Below, in pieces: positions 1-9,606 of a stretch of 64,000 nt of DNA; the stretch's first letter is position 1, and each line of letters opens with the position of its first letter. Position numbers and translations under genes: made by a program. The DNA is from Petasospora fabianii (lineage: Eukaryota > Ascomycota > Saccharomycetes > Phaffomycetales > Wickerhamomycetaceae): the NCBI GenBank assembly GCA_022641835.1, contig CP048721.1, positions 248,001-312,000 on the forward strand, written 5' to 3'. The notes under the pieces were generated by a model. That model was given only the letters and a program-made list of their open reading frames with translations. It did not search any database and was not told where the DNA came from.

Positions 1-190
1 AGGGCAGCTTGGATTAACTTGCTCACTACTATTCTGAAAACCTCGATTGAAACATTTTAGATCCTTCTTGTCTTTGAAACTATGATCTCAAAATGTCTCC
101 ACCCTTAATTTACAGTGAGAGTGATTGAACGACAACACTCGAGCATACATATCGTGTAGCGCTTAACACGTAGCATCATAGTGTCACCAT

Positions 191-1567
191 TCATGACACA
201 GCGTCTTGGTATGTTGGAAGTTCCTCCTCTTCCTTCGAAGCCGGCGCAGCTGTAGGAGCGTGTGCTGATGGTACTTCAGCTGGAGGCGTGTCTGCTGGTG
301 GAGCTGTGTATACAGTCTGTTGCGAGTCCTGAATATCCATTATTGGTGGACAGACAGTGACGTTGTGTGCAATCTCACACTTAGTAGAGGACGATCCGTC
401 TGTGTATGGTGAAAACTGAGCTCTGATTAGAACGGACTGGCTAACATTACCATTACAGATCGAGAAGGATGGAATCATGGCTGATAAATTGAAGCCTTCA
501 AGGATCTTTGTGAGATCAAGTGCATAACTGAATGCTGAACTAGGGAGCTTTGAGGGAGAAAGTGTGGAGAGATCAACTGTGACCGGTCCACCCTTGTGTA
601 TGAATAATGGGAACGTCATATACTGTTGAGTTCGGTGACCATGTGCACTGAAAGTTGCTGTGACCATGAGCTCAATTGATAAATCTGTGAGGTAGAATTT
701 AGCAAGCGATATCTTACCTTTGTCCTTAGTATCGTATGTGTATGCATCTGCGGGCTTCCTGGACAGGACATGAAGAGAAAATGGCTGTGTACCTGGGATA
801 AGCGACTGAGATGTTGTCACACCAAAGGTGAACTCGATTGGTCTAGTGACGGTTGAAGAGTACCAATGCTTCTTTGGTTCAGAAGTGGGCATATGAACAG
901 TGGATGGCTTTGCATGGAGGAAGAGTCGTGATTGCATTAGGTCAACGGCTTGAATCGATGATGGACCTCTTGGGAAAAAAATTAAAACACGTTCCATTCT
1001 CGTATTCATTGAGAAAAAGTTGGCCCTATGGAGTGAAACTTTGAGGGAATACCTCACTTTGAAAGTGTTGTCTGGGAAATTGAGCGTGGAGACAGACGGT
1101 GGGAGTATATACTTGCCATGTTGAGTGGAGTATGTAGAAAAATGCTTCTTCCTTTGTCCATCTTCGTACCGAGATGAGAACAAGTTTGCTGTCCTCTTCG
1201 AATCTGGATCACCACAATGAGCTGTAATTGGGAACTTCAACTCAAATGGGTATGAGTAACTACCCGGTGTAAGAGTGAATGATGGCTTTCTGTTATGAAC
1301 CGCGTCACGGACATTTGGTGGGGGAAACACAGTCAACACATCATAAAGCACCTCGTGTCCTTCTTCCCATGTCTCTCTGCGCCTCTCACCCTTTCTATTG
1401 ACTCTGTAACCTGTGACAGTGGAAGTAGAATGACCTTGGAGTTTGATCTGAATGTCCTTGACCTGTATTTCTCTGGTGACCTTGAGATGGATGGTACCGG
1501 AAACAACGTCTCCGGTCGTGTAGTACTCAGGTTCCCTGTCAAACTCAACTGTGATAGCATGCGACAT
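191..1567 (-). CDS. alpha-arrestin-like protein (first of a tandem pair)
   Basis: A 458-residue protein with an arrestin-type architecture: an N-terminal beta-sandwich (about residues 5-200, including the family-typical strand 'FKVRYSLKVSLHR') and a C-terminal arrestin fold (about 230-400). The C-terminal tail carries LPTY (450-453), an LPxY form of the PY motif that recruits Rsp5-type ubiquitin ligases. By family knowledge, yeast alpha-arrestins are cytosolic adaptors that deliver Rsp5 to plasma-membrane transporters for endocytosis. The ATG at 1567 is the first in frame. The next gene upstream, 2379-3443, is a second arrestin-like gene on the same strand with a similar tail, which suggests an old tandem duplication. 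I cannot assign it to a particular ART gene. The family call is fairly secure; the cargo is unknown. Confidence 0.75.
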   Translation of the reverse strand: MSHAITVEFDREPEYYTTGDVVSGTIHLKVTREIQVKDIQIKLQGHSTSTVTGYRVNRKGERRRETWEEGHEVLYDVLTVFPPPNVRDAVHNRKPSFTLTPGSYSYPFELKFPITAHCGDPDSKRTANLFSSRYEDGQRKKHFSTYSTQHGKYILPPSVSTLNFPDNTFKVRYSLKVSLHRANFFSMNTRMERVLIFFPRGPSSIQAVDLMQSRLFLHAKPSTVHMPTSEPKKHWYSSTVTRPIEFTFGVTTSQSLIPGTQPFSLHVLSRKPADAYTYDTKDKGKISLAKFYLTDLSIELMVTATFSAHGHRTQQYMTFPLFIHKGGPVTVDLSTLSPSKLPSSAFSYALDLTKILEGFNLSAMIPSFSICNGNVSQSVLIRAQFSPYTDGSSSTKCEIAHNVTVCPPIMDIQDSQQTVYTAPPADTPPAEVPSAHAPTAAPASKEEEELPTYQDAVS

Positions 1568-2378
1568 TAAAATATGTTATGTAAGGATGGGAGGCCTTGG
1601 CAACGACTTGGCAAGTCCCAATTGAAGAGAGGGACAGTCTCACTTATAATTGTGCAGGTTCAAGAGGCGGAGTACGTCATATCTGTGATCAATTCTGAAG
1701 TGCTGCGGAATCGCGAAGATCCGACGAGATTAATCCGGACATCTCAAACAACCGTACACCATAAAGTGCTTTACACCTGGACATCTACAATGATAGGGAT
1801 TAATTATTATAACTAATAACATTATTTTGTTATGGGTAAATAAAACAATTCAGAGCAATAACAGAACTGTCAGTAATTTTTGCATATCGGTCACTCTTCA
1901 ATATTAGTTGCACTCTCGGAAGAGTACCATTCTTGATTTACTTTATCACTAATGCGAAGTTAAATTTGCTTAAATGTTCATTACTTTTTGGTAAATAAAT
2001 AACCCCAATTCACTATCACTCTTTTTATCATATGTTAAGATATTTATATAACTAGAGAACTACAAACAAGGAAGTGAATATGGATAATGCGACTGTTAGA
2101 GGAATGGAGATAACAGAATACTAAGGACTATCTTGGTACAAACGTATTTAGTCCTCTGTATATGACACATTTTCCCGAAGTATTGTATCCAGGTATAGTA
2201 GTCAGTTAGAGCTGTAGAGTAGAGAATATGGACTCTTGAAGAGTCCTAGTGAGATACACTTCAAGTGGCACACTACTATCGATCCTACAATTTCGAAAAT
2301 CCCACATAGAATAAACCAGTTATAAACCATTTTAACCTTTGTAAGTACCCATAAAACCATATCTTTACCCACCAACCA
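1568..2378. other. intergenic region between the two arrestin-like genes
   Basis: About 810 AT-rich bases that must hold the promoter of the downstream arrestin gene and the 3' end of the upstream one, both on the minus strand. I see no convincing ORF, RNA gene or repeat. Confidence 0.5.
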
Positions 2379-3443
2379 TTATTGTGCAGCCTTAACGATA
2401 CCGGCGCTGCTCATCTGTGGACCCACAACTTCATCATATGAAGGAAGATCATGCTCCACCACCTCCACTGCTTTCTTCACATTGACTGTCTCACTCGTTA
2501 GTGAAGCCACACCGGAAACCTCACATTGAACATGCAACTCATAACTTGTTATAGCGTTGCAAACTTTGAAGCTCTTTGGGATACCGGTAACGACGGAGTC
2601 ATAGACAGATTTTGGGATGACGGCTCGGCCATCTGTAAGGTGGAGCCTCTCACTTGAGATCACATCACATAGCGTGACCCATTGCACTAGGTTCTTAACG
2701 AGTCCCTTAGCACGGATGCTCATTATGCACTTCAGTGAGATTGTCACTTTTTGGAGATTGAGTCTTGTGATTGACTTGGAGACGAATGACATGTCAAGTG
2801 GTAGAGGTCCTCCTAATTGAAGGACACCTGCACAACGGATTTCAAAAACTAGTGGTCTTTGTGGTTTCGGTTCGTCTTCTCCAAAGATCAGATATGAAAT
2901 GAAGGACTTTGGTGGCTCTGGATGAGGTGGAATTGTGAACTTCTTTTGGATTAATGTGTTACGATTTGATGCTGAGGTGACCGCCTGTGGAGGGTTCAAT
3001 GGCACAACAAGTGACTTTGTGAGCTTAGAGCCAAATAGTGATTTTTTAAAGTAGACGGTAGCAGTAAGCTGATACCGTATCTGGAGGTAAGGTGAGGTGT
3101 ATGATGGTGGTAGTGGGCCGTGTACGTGAAGCTGGCCCTTGGATGGCTTGCACTGGGTGTAGTCTGGGAGGGAGAAAGCGAATGGGAAATGGTGATCTCC
3201 AGTTGAGAGCTCTGTGTATTTCGTCGAAACCGTATGCACCTCGTCAATGATGATGTGTTCTTCTGAATAGCTCATGGGTGTACCCTTGGTGCCCGTCGAT
3301 GTAATGAGTGTGGTGGATGTGCCACGGAGGGAGATGGAGATGCGGGAGAGAACGACGGCGGAGCGGGCTATGAGCGAGAGCGAGCCCTCCACCGTGCTAC
3401 CACGGAGCCCGGTGAATTGCAAGTGGAGATCACAGGGGGCCAT
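2379..3443 (-). CDS. alpha-arrestin-like protein (second of a tandem pair)
   Basis: The frame stays open upstream to 3455, but that position is a TTG. The first ATG is at 3443, giving 354 residues beginning 'MAPCDLHLQFTG'. The protein has arrestin N-type strands in the first half ('HHFPFAFSLPDYTQC', 'LQIRYQLTATVYFK') and an arrestin C-like second half. LPSY at 333-336 is an LPxY Rsp5-binding motif near the C-terminus, matching the position of LPTY in the neighbouring paralog. It is about 100 residues shorter than that neighbour, mainly in the tail. The expected role is an adaptor for ubiquitin-dependent transporter endocytosis. Spacing to the downstream arrestin gene is about 0.8 kb, so these are separate transcripts rather than one unit. 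Confidence 0.7.
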   Translation of the reverse strand: MAPCDLHLQFTGLRGSTVEGSLSLIARSAVVLSRISISLRGTSTTLITSTGTKGTPMSYSEEHIIIDEVHTVSTKYTELSTGDHHFPFAFSLPDYTQCKPSKGQLHVHGPLPPSYTSPYLQIRYQLTATVYFKKSLFGSKLTKSLVVPLNPPQAVTSASNRNTLIQKKFTIPPHPEPPKSFISYLIFGEDEPKPQRPLVFEIRCAGVLQLGGPLPLDMSFVSKSITRLNLQKVTISLKCIMSIRAKGLVKNLVQWVTLCDVISSERLHLTDGRAVIPKSVYDSVVTGIPKSFKVCNAITSYELHVQCEVSGVASLTSETVNVKKAVEVVEHDLPSYDEVVGPQMSSAGIVKAAQ

Positions 3444-4550
3444 TGCCAGTAGCAAGGTAGACCTAGAGTGTTAATGGTCACTGGCTTGGTTGAAGGGGCT
3501 AGAGCTGAGATAGGCGTTGTTGCCGTCCTTTTCGTGCGCGACGACCTTGCGCGAGTCCGGGGGGTGTGGCACACGATAACTACTCATATCTACTGGTTCT
3601 ACTGAGCCCCTTAACTGAATTAGGTGCAAACTATCCTACCATTTGGACAATTTTTTTTCCCAAACCAGCTGAGCCGGTTGGGCCCTGAAACACCGTCTCG
3701 GACGTTGCCATTGCCGGTGCCCTCGTCCCAAAGTAAATGCTTGCAGCGGCCAACCTTAACCCTATTCTGACGGACGTTGCTCAGGATAGTTTCACCGGAG
3801 ACTTGTCAAGACCATACAGCTGAAAAGGATGCTTTTCTATATTGAAGGAAAGAGCCATCTATCCAACCACAACAGCCTACAGCTACTGGCTACTGTCTGC
3901 TCTTATCGAAAAAACTCATCTCACCGAAGAGCGATCGGGTTTAAGCGGAATTATGCTCCGGCCGGAATATCATCTAGACGCACGGTCTAAGATACTCGGT
4001 TTGAAAGTTGACCAGTATATTCATTTCTTATGCACTCCGTCGAAAAGAGATCAAAACCACTACCAAAACTGGATGTTCGAGAACTTCTCAGCACACAAAG
4101 CCGAGAAATGCCGCTTGGAACGAGACCGGTCGATTTTTCAACTTGGTACAGTTGAATAACCGGCATCCGGCAACTGTTCACCCAACTTAACACAGACTTC
4201 ACTTAGACTTCACAGCCCGTTTCACTAGGTTGCATAATCTAGTATGAGGAACATTAAAAAAGTGCATGATTTGGGCAAATTGCAGAGCTTTGCAAACCCA
4301 AAAGAGGAAGCTGTGCAGGCTTATTTGGGAACAAGAGTGAGAGTGAAAGTCCGTAAAGTTCACGGAACCACGGAACCACTCCATACCATGTCTGTGGCTG
4401 AAGGTAGCACCACTAAAATTGTAATTTTTTCCATCAATGCATCCTGTTCTCTTCTTCTACCCAGAAATCCTTTAAATGGAGTGAAATTTCTCCCTCATCG
4501 TTCATATCTTTGTCACCTTTTGAAGAACAGTAAAAGAACCACAAACCACT
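3444..4550. other. divergent intergenic region, arrestin gene and secreted-protein gene
   Basis: About 1.1 kb between divergently transcribed genes. It holds AGGGG/CCCCT (STRE-like) pentamers near 3493-3500 and 3605-3610. An open frame at 4244-4621 (plus strand, ATG start, 125 codons) overlaps the start of the next gene, but it has no recognisable domain and I do not call it. Confidence 0.4.
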
Positions 4551-5168
4551 ATGATCTTTTACCAGTTAATCACAGTGCTCGCACTTGCAATGGCTTCCAG
4601 AGCACAATCCCCTTATGCTAGTGCTTCATTTGACGGTAATTTCCTCACTAATACGCTCACAGCATCTGGGTCTATGTACGATGGCTCTGCCAACTACCAA
4701 ATCACTCGTATTGAGTCCACTGGCTACGGTTATTGGGTTACATCCAGCGATGCCACCATTGCAGGTGCCCCTATTTCGGGAAGCGTCACATTCAATGCTA
4801 ACAATGCATACATTAGACCAAACAGATTTATCAGTGCCAATGAGACATTGACGGTTGAATTGCAAGGTGCACTCATTGACCCTCCACAATCTAGTGGGAC
4901 TACAACTTACACTACAATTTACACTGTTTGGTTCTCTCCAGTTTCTGGTGGAAATCAGGTTAGCAAGCCATTCCAGGGTTCTGTCACTGTTGACTGGTCA
5001 GACTGGCCAAATGCTTCTCCAGTTTTGGCTGCTGAATTCTTCTCCTTGGGTAAGGCCAAGAAGAGCTTGGTTAAGAGATCGCCACAGCAGGCTGCTAGAT
5101 ATGTTGCTGCTCCAACTACCTTGGCTACTGTCAATGATGAGGTTGGTGTTTTTGCTGCAGTCAATTGA
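4551..5168 (+). CDS. small secreted cysteine-free protein with a Kex2-type site
   Basis: A 205-residue protein with a clear signal peptide (hydrophobic core about residues 2-15, likely cut after 'MASRA' near 18). The mature part is rich in Ser, Thr, Tyr and Gly and looks like a beta-sandwich. There is no cysteine at all, so no disulfides, and no C-terminal hydrophobic GPI signal. Two N-glycosylation sequons are visible (NET near 98, NAS near 155). A dibasic KR at 175-176, inside 'KKSLVKRSP', is a typical Kex2 site and would release a 29-residue C-terminal peptide. I do not recognise the family. It could be a cell-wall-associated or secreted effector-type protein. Start choice is clear because the ATG directly precedes the signal peptide. 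Confidence 0.7.
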   Translation: MIFYQLITVLALAMASRAQSPYASASFDGNFLTNTLTASGSMYDGSANYQITRIESTGYGYWVTSSDATIAGAPISGSVTFNANNAYIRPNRFISANETLTVELQGALIDPPQSSGTTTYTTIYTVWFSPVSGGNQVSKPFQGSVTVDWSDWPNASPVLAAEFFSLGKAKKSLVKRSPQQAARYVAAPTTLATVNDEVGVFAAVN

Positions 5169-5357
5169 TTTTCCAATTGATGATGCGATTCACGGAAATG
5201 GATGCTCAACTATTGTTGCTTCTACGAGCATCCAAACACCCCTTCTTTTACTTTGCTTTTAGATCTTCACCCTATTATTTTAGTCCTTTCAATTCATGCT
5301 CATTATTAAACTAAGTTTCATCACTAGTCTACATATACTGAACCTTTGTATTTTACA

Positions 5358-6776
5358 TCAGCAGTAGTCCTGAATCATATCTTTCATGAATGACAATGCT
5401 AATTGCGTAACATCTCTCATGATGAATGCAATCACATGTGAGTCCATGAATAATACAACCTTTTCCAATGCTTCATTGTCATTAGGTTGTGGACCCAACT
5501 TTCCATACGTTTCATTAGTAGCTGCGTGGAGCTTTTCCAGGAGGCTCATATACTCCTGGAGCGTACAGACATCACGCATGGAACGGGAAGATGAAGATGT
5601 AGTTGTTACTGTTGTTGCCGTCGAGACAGATCTTGTATGAGTCTGTGTTGACTGTGACTGGCGATTAGGGTCTCGCAGCTGTTCTTTGCTCTTGGTGTTC
5701 AGTAGTAGATGTGGGGAGGAGGCGGATGATTGTGATGTAAGCTGTTGATCGAAGGAAAGTACACTGCGACGCTTCATCTTGCCTTTAAACTTGCCAAGGA
5801 CGGCGAATGAATTTCGATGCTTGTGTTTTTGCTCATTAGAAGAGACAGAAACTGAAGATTCTGTGTGATCTAGCGGTGATGACTGAGTATTATTTGATTC
5901 GGTTGGTGTGGTGAGTGCATCCAAGCTTTCTGCTCTTTCAATTTGTAGTCTCTTCAAGTGGGATGCAGCACTCGTGACCACAGAGTTTGAATCAGTCGCC
6001 TGCTCCTCAGAGACAGGAGCAAAGACACCAAATGCCTCCATGAGTTTTTCGTAATAGTGTAAGGTTGCCTCAACAGCACCAAGACTAGTAGACTCGTCCC
6101 CATCAACAAACTTTTTCAGTAGCGATGTAACTTCTTGAATGATACCAATTTTGACACTTCCATTTGGAATGCCTAGATGGCTTTGCAGAAATACCTCTTT
6201 ACTAATAAAGAACCTTCCTGTGAGGTACACACCATGGTCTGAATGATGTGCGGTAACGATGCGATCAAGCAAATAACGGACCCTGTCGAACGGCTCACTA
6301 GGGATCTGTAATGCCTTGTTGTGTTCGTCAAGTGGTGGTCTCAGGAACGATTTCCTTGGTTTTAGCACTTGACTTACCTCAACACTTTGTCGAGTATCAA
6401 GAGGCTTACCAAATGTAGCACTAGATCCAGGAATTGGGGTCTTTGGGGTCATTGGCGTCTTCGGATCAGTATCAGCACCATCATGGAATGGGTTGGTTGT
6501 TCTGGACTGTGAAACAGCACCAAGTGAAGGCTTCCTACTCGTTGGTGAACCTCTCATTTCGTTATTGTTCCAGTAAGCGGATCCTTGGGGAGATACCAGC
6601 GAGAATGAGTCACAGCTTGACCCTTGATCAGTGTTTGATACCTTAATGAGGCCATAAGTGGGGAAAGAGTTGGCTGATTGTGTGGAGTGGGTGGACGACC
6701 CCGAGTCCCTGTGCCCTTGTGGACCATGGGGAGGAGCATACTGACGAAGAGGGCTGCTATCGAAGACGTCTTCCAT
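5358..6776 (-). CDS. unrecognised 472-residue protein with Ser/Thr-rich linkers
   Basis: The open frame extends to 6782 but begins there with TTG; the first ATG is 6776 (MEDVFDSS). The N-terminal 150 residues are low-complexity with proline-directed phosphosite-like repeats (TPMTPKTP). A folded block lies around 155-265 ('RYLLDRIVTAHH', 'VKIGIIQEVTSLLKKFVDG', 'ATLHYYEKLMEAFGVF'), and a second around 400-472 ends in hydrophobic helices. Between them is a basic Ser-rich stretch ('KHKHRNSFAVLGKFKGKMKRR'-like). I do not recognise the family with confidence; a regulator of small-GTPase or cell-wall signalling such as S. cerevisiae YPL066W/Rgl1 is only a guess based on size and layout. It converges with the secreted-protein gene. 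Confidence 0.6.
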   Translation of the reverse strand: MEDVFDSSPLRQYAPPHGPQGHRDSGSSTHSTQSANSFPTYGLIKVSNTDQGSSCDSFSLVSPQGSAYWNNNEMRGSPTSRKPSLGAVSQSRTTNPFHDGADTDPKTPMTPKTPIPGSSATFGKPLDTRQSVEVSQVLKPRKSFLRPPLDEHNKALQIPSEPFDRVRYLLDRIVTAHHSDHGVYLTGRFFISKEVFLQSHLGIPNGSVKIGIIQEVTSLLKKFVDGDESTSLGAVEATLHYYEKLMEAFGVFAPVSEEQATDSNSVVTSAASHLKRLQIERAESLDALTTPTESNNTQSSPLDHTESSVSVSSNEQKHKHRNSFAVLGKFKGKMKRRSVLSFDQQLTSQSSASSPHLLLNTKSKEQLRDPNRQSQSTQTHTRSVSTATTVTTTSSSSRSMRDVCTLQEYMSLLEKLHAATNETYGKLGPQPNDNEALEKVVLFMDSHVIAFIMRDVTQLALSFMKDMIQDYC

Positions 6777-7198
6777 ACTCAATGTTTTTGTGTTGTGGAC
6801 AGATTCAAGAAGCGTATGCGCTGTTAGAGGGGGGAGGGGCTATGGGTGATCAGAACTTGAGGGACAGTGTGGAGGAGAATGTCAGTGGATGGGGCAAGTT
6901 TTCGGTAGACGCCGGAACCCGCGTAAGTATTCTGTGACTTCTGAGAGACCAATTGTCAGAGAGTGAGATGACGACGAAGTCCTAACGAGGTCTAGAGTGA
7001 TCTTCACTACGTTATTGGGTCAAGGACCTCTGATCAAAGCTCCAGGTCCTCCCCCTGGCATTCTCGATCTAGGCTTCCAGCTAGGGAAAAATGGTAAGGG
7101 CACAGCTCATGGGATTGATAAAGAGCGACAGCTGTTGTTAATACTCTCGGCTCCTTAGGCAATAAACCTACGCAACTGCCAAAGACCACACATAGGCC
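6777..7198. other. divergent promoter region
   Basis: About 420 bases between the divergent genes at 5358-6776 and 7199-8188. AGGGG (STRE-like) copies occur within 6825-6842. GGACCT (7022-7027) and AGGTCC (7044-7049) form a short inverted repeat. Nothing coding is evident. Confidence 0.35.
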
Positions 7199-8188
7199 AT
7201 GACTCGTCCTAAGTACCTCATGACGTTGGTCGTCACTGACTTGTCCAACGTGCCCAAGCCATCGGGCCATTGTTACGTCCAATGGCGCATCTCCAACACA
7301 CTCCCCGCTGTCCGGGGAAAGACACAACCAGCTCACATCAGAGACTATCGTTGCGTCTGGAAACACACAGAGGAGGCCGTCGTCAAGCTCAACACTAACT
7401 CTAACGGCGTACTTCTGGAGAAAATGCTACATCTCGAAGTGTTTGCCGTCGTGAAGTACCACCATCACCAGCACCACCACCAGGGCCCTTCATCAATTTA
7501 CAGCGACGGTAGCCTTCAGGTCCGCCATGCCGCAACCGTTGCAAACAATGTTGCCGAGGAGCACCTCCCAACGAGAACCGAGAAGACTTTTCTTGGTCGT
7601 GTTACGGTAAACCTCGCCGAGTTCTGTGGTGAAGAAGGGCCGACATCTGCACGTTACCTCCTCAACGACTCCAAAGTCAATGCCGTGTTATGCGTGGAGA
7701 TTGGTATGCTGCTAATTAACGGTGATCAGAGAGATATCGTCGTACCTCCAAAGACTAAAAGAGGCATTGGAACAGTACTCGATGACTCGGGACATGAAGG
7801 AAGTTCATTTTCTACAAATGGCGCACCATCAATCAGTCTCTTAAGAGATCACCGAAGAGCAGCAAGCGGATCCCAGGTAACGTCTGGTGACAAGCATAAC
7901 CGTTGGCTCAGAATAGTTACAGACCCGGTAATATCGAGGCTGTATCAAAAAACATTTGAAATGTCTTGGGATCCACGTCCAGGTGAGTTCAATGCCGATG
8001 AAAGCGTTGATGACATCCTACACGGAGGAGACGGATGGGCCAAGAACGCACAAGGGGAGCGCTTCATTGATCTACAGATGGTAAAGGTCAATAATAATCT
8101 TGAAAGATGGAAAAGGGATGCACCAAAGGAGAGCGAGGTACGTGATGGGCTCAGAAGCTGGACACCGGCACATATTTTCCACACATGA
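7199..8188 (+). CDS. NT-C2 (EEIG1/EHBP1-type) domain protein, YBL086C-like
   Basis: A 329-residue protein whose first 175 residues match the N-terminal C2 (NT-C2) family: 'VQWRISNTLPAVRGKTQPAHIRDYRCVWKH', 'LHLEVFAV' and 'FLGRVTVNLAEF' are typical strands. A histidine-rich insert (HHHQHHH) sits near residue 90 in a loop. The remainder is conserved in fungal members near 'WDPRPGEFNADESVDDILHGG'. The S. cerevisiae counterpart is probably YBL086C, a lesser-known protein that also lies next to RPL23A and TEL1; that shared neighbourhood supports the call. Function is not established; NT-C2 domains are thought to bind membranes. Its stop lies only 8 bases from the stop of the convergent gene. Confidence 0.75.
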   Translation: MTRPKYLMTLVVTDLSNVPKPSGHCYVQWRISNTLPAVRGKTQPAHIRDYRCVWKHTEEAVVKLNTNSNGVLLEKMLHLEVFAVVKYHHHQHHHQGPSSIYSDGSLQVRHAATVANNVAEEHLPTRTEKTFLGRVTVNLAEFCGEEGPTSARYLLNDSKVNAVLCVEIGMLLINGDQRDIVVPPKTKRGIGTVLDDSGHEGSSFSTNGAPSISLLRDHRRAASGSQVTSGDKHNRWLRIVTDPVISRLYQKTFEMSWDPRPGEFNADESVDDILHGGDGWAKNAQGERFIDLQMVKVNNNLERWKRDAPKESEVRDGLRSWTPAHIFHT

Positions 8189-8196
8189 AGGTACAA

Positions 8197-9171
8197 TCAC
8201 ACTTTGAGCGTTACCATCCGTGGCGGTGAGCTATTAGCAGGAGTAGCTGCTTGTTTGCCATATACACTGTCAACAGGATCAGCAGATATCTCATTAAATG
8301 TCTGCTGCGGGAACATCGGGGACAGAACAAGAATCTCCGTATCGGGGTCATCAGGCAGTCTGTGTGAACCAACAAATTTCATCAAATTCTCATGAATGAA
8401 AGATCTTTTGAATCTGTGCGGGGTGATACCATGGCTGGGCACAGCATGTGGGAGGTTCCCTGTACTGAGGGTGGCCTCAGATTCCTCCCATCCATTACTG
8501 TCAACTGAAGCTGTATCTATTGTACCTTTAAGCTTGACCCATGAGATATTTCTGATCTTATCACCGAGCTTCGACGATTCATCAGCCATTTGGCCTTCAC
8601 CTGATAGGTTTTCATCATCGTTACTGACACTACACTCTTCAACTGTGATGGATTGTCTCAATGGCGAGGTAACAATTGGCCATGTCATGCAATAACAGGA
8701 TTTGAAAGTACAGTGACTTAGCGAATTGGTTGTTTTGTACACACACAGTGATGGTCTCCGGTCAATTACACCTCTGAAGCAACCCCTCTTGATTACACAC
8801 GATGTACCATCTGGATACGACAACCGAGTGATGCTTGGTGTAAACGTGATTGCCTTCACTTTACCCGGTGTGTATCTTCTATGGTTCTGGGGCCCACAAC
8901 ACAGTGATGAGCACCCTTTGATTCCATTGGCAGCTGACTGATAAGAACAGGGCTGTTGCCTGACTCTTGTCGGAGAAGTGAATATACCATCTTTTTCGTG
9001 GCTGCTCATTGGTCTGAGCGCCAAGTCTTCATCTTCGAAGTTGATATCAATGAAGTCCACCTCCGACTTCGATCTTGTCTTTGGTCGGATGTCACCGATG
9101 TAATCTTTACGCCGAGAGAGATGAGAGCGGATCGAACTGAAGTATGTAGCTGTGTTCTGTGGCGCTGTCAT
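8197..9171 (-). CDS. unrecognised protein with a cysteine-rich middle segment
   Basis: The frame opens with TTG at 9186; the first ATG is at 9171, giving 324 residues. The N-terminal part is basic and Ser-rich. A middle stretch (about 85-165) contains about ten cysteines, including 'CSSLCCG' and 'CTFKSCYC', separated by basic strands, which suggests metal binding or a compact fold. An acidic Ser-rich part follows, then a C-terminal block ('RSFIHENLMKFVGSHRLPDD'). I do not recognise any family. It converges with the NT-C2 gene with an 8-base gap. Confidence 0.55.
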   Translation of the reverse strand: MTAPQNTATYFSSIRSHLSRRKDYIGDIRPKTRSKSEVDFIDINFEDEDLALRPMSSHEKDGIFTSPTRVRQQPCSYQSAANGIKGCSSLCCGPQNHRRYTPGKVKAITFTPSITRLSYPDGTSCVIKRGCFRGVIDRRPSLCVYKTTNSLSHCTFKSCYCMTWPIVTSPLRQSITVEECSVSNDDENLSGEGQMADESSKLGDKIRNISWVKLKGTIDTASVDSNGWEESEATLSTGNLPHAVPSHGITPHRFKRSFIHENLMKFVGSHRLPDDPDTEILVLSPMFPQQTFNEISADPVDSVYGKQAATPANSSPPRMVTLKV

Positions 9172-9606
9172 TAAGTATCTCCTCAATTTCTGTTGACTTG
9201 TTATCCGGTCTGACCTGTTGGCAAGCCTGTGGGCAAGCGTGATGTTAAAAGCAACGGTTTAATGAATAGCAAATGGTACAGTAAACACTGTTAAACAGCG
9301 ATAATTTATTTAGCAAAGATCAGTGGTGACATTCAGGTAATACTATAGTGGACATGTCGAGATATGGTGCCGATAGTGACTTCAAACGTTAGCCCCGGGG
9401 ACCCCCACATACACAAAAAGATTCGAGTCTCGAGATGCGGCGGTCCGATAAGAAGCCAGGAAGCATTATTCGAACTATGATAAAAGAAACTTTGCTGCTT
9501 AACATGACTTTAATAAATAACCGTTACATAAAACATTAGGGAATCCATCCCATATCAACCTGTAAACCCATGACCCAATCCCATTGTAAATTCGTAAAAT
9601 GACATA
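9172..9606. other. intergenic region upstream of the 8197-9171 gene
   Basis: About 435 bases holding the promoter of the minus-strand gene to the left and the 3' end of SLX8 to the right. It contains a C/G run with palindromic CCCCGGGG near 9394. No ORF or tRNA is visible. Confidence 0.35.

Noticed and set aside
4244-4621. 125-codon plus-strand frame upstream of the secreted-protein gene
   Set aside because: It overlaps the start of the secreted-protein gene in another frame, lacks any motif, and its composition looks non-coding.
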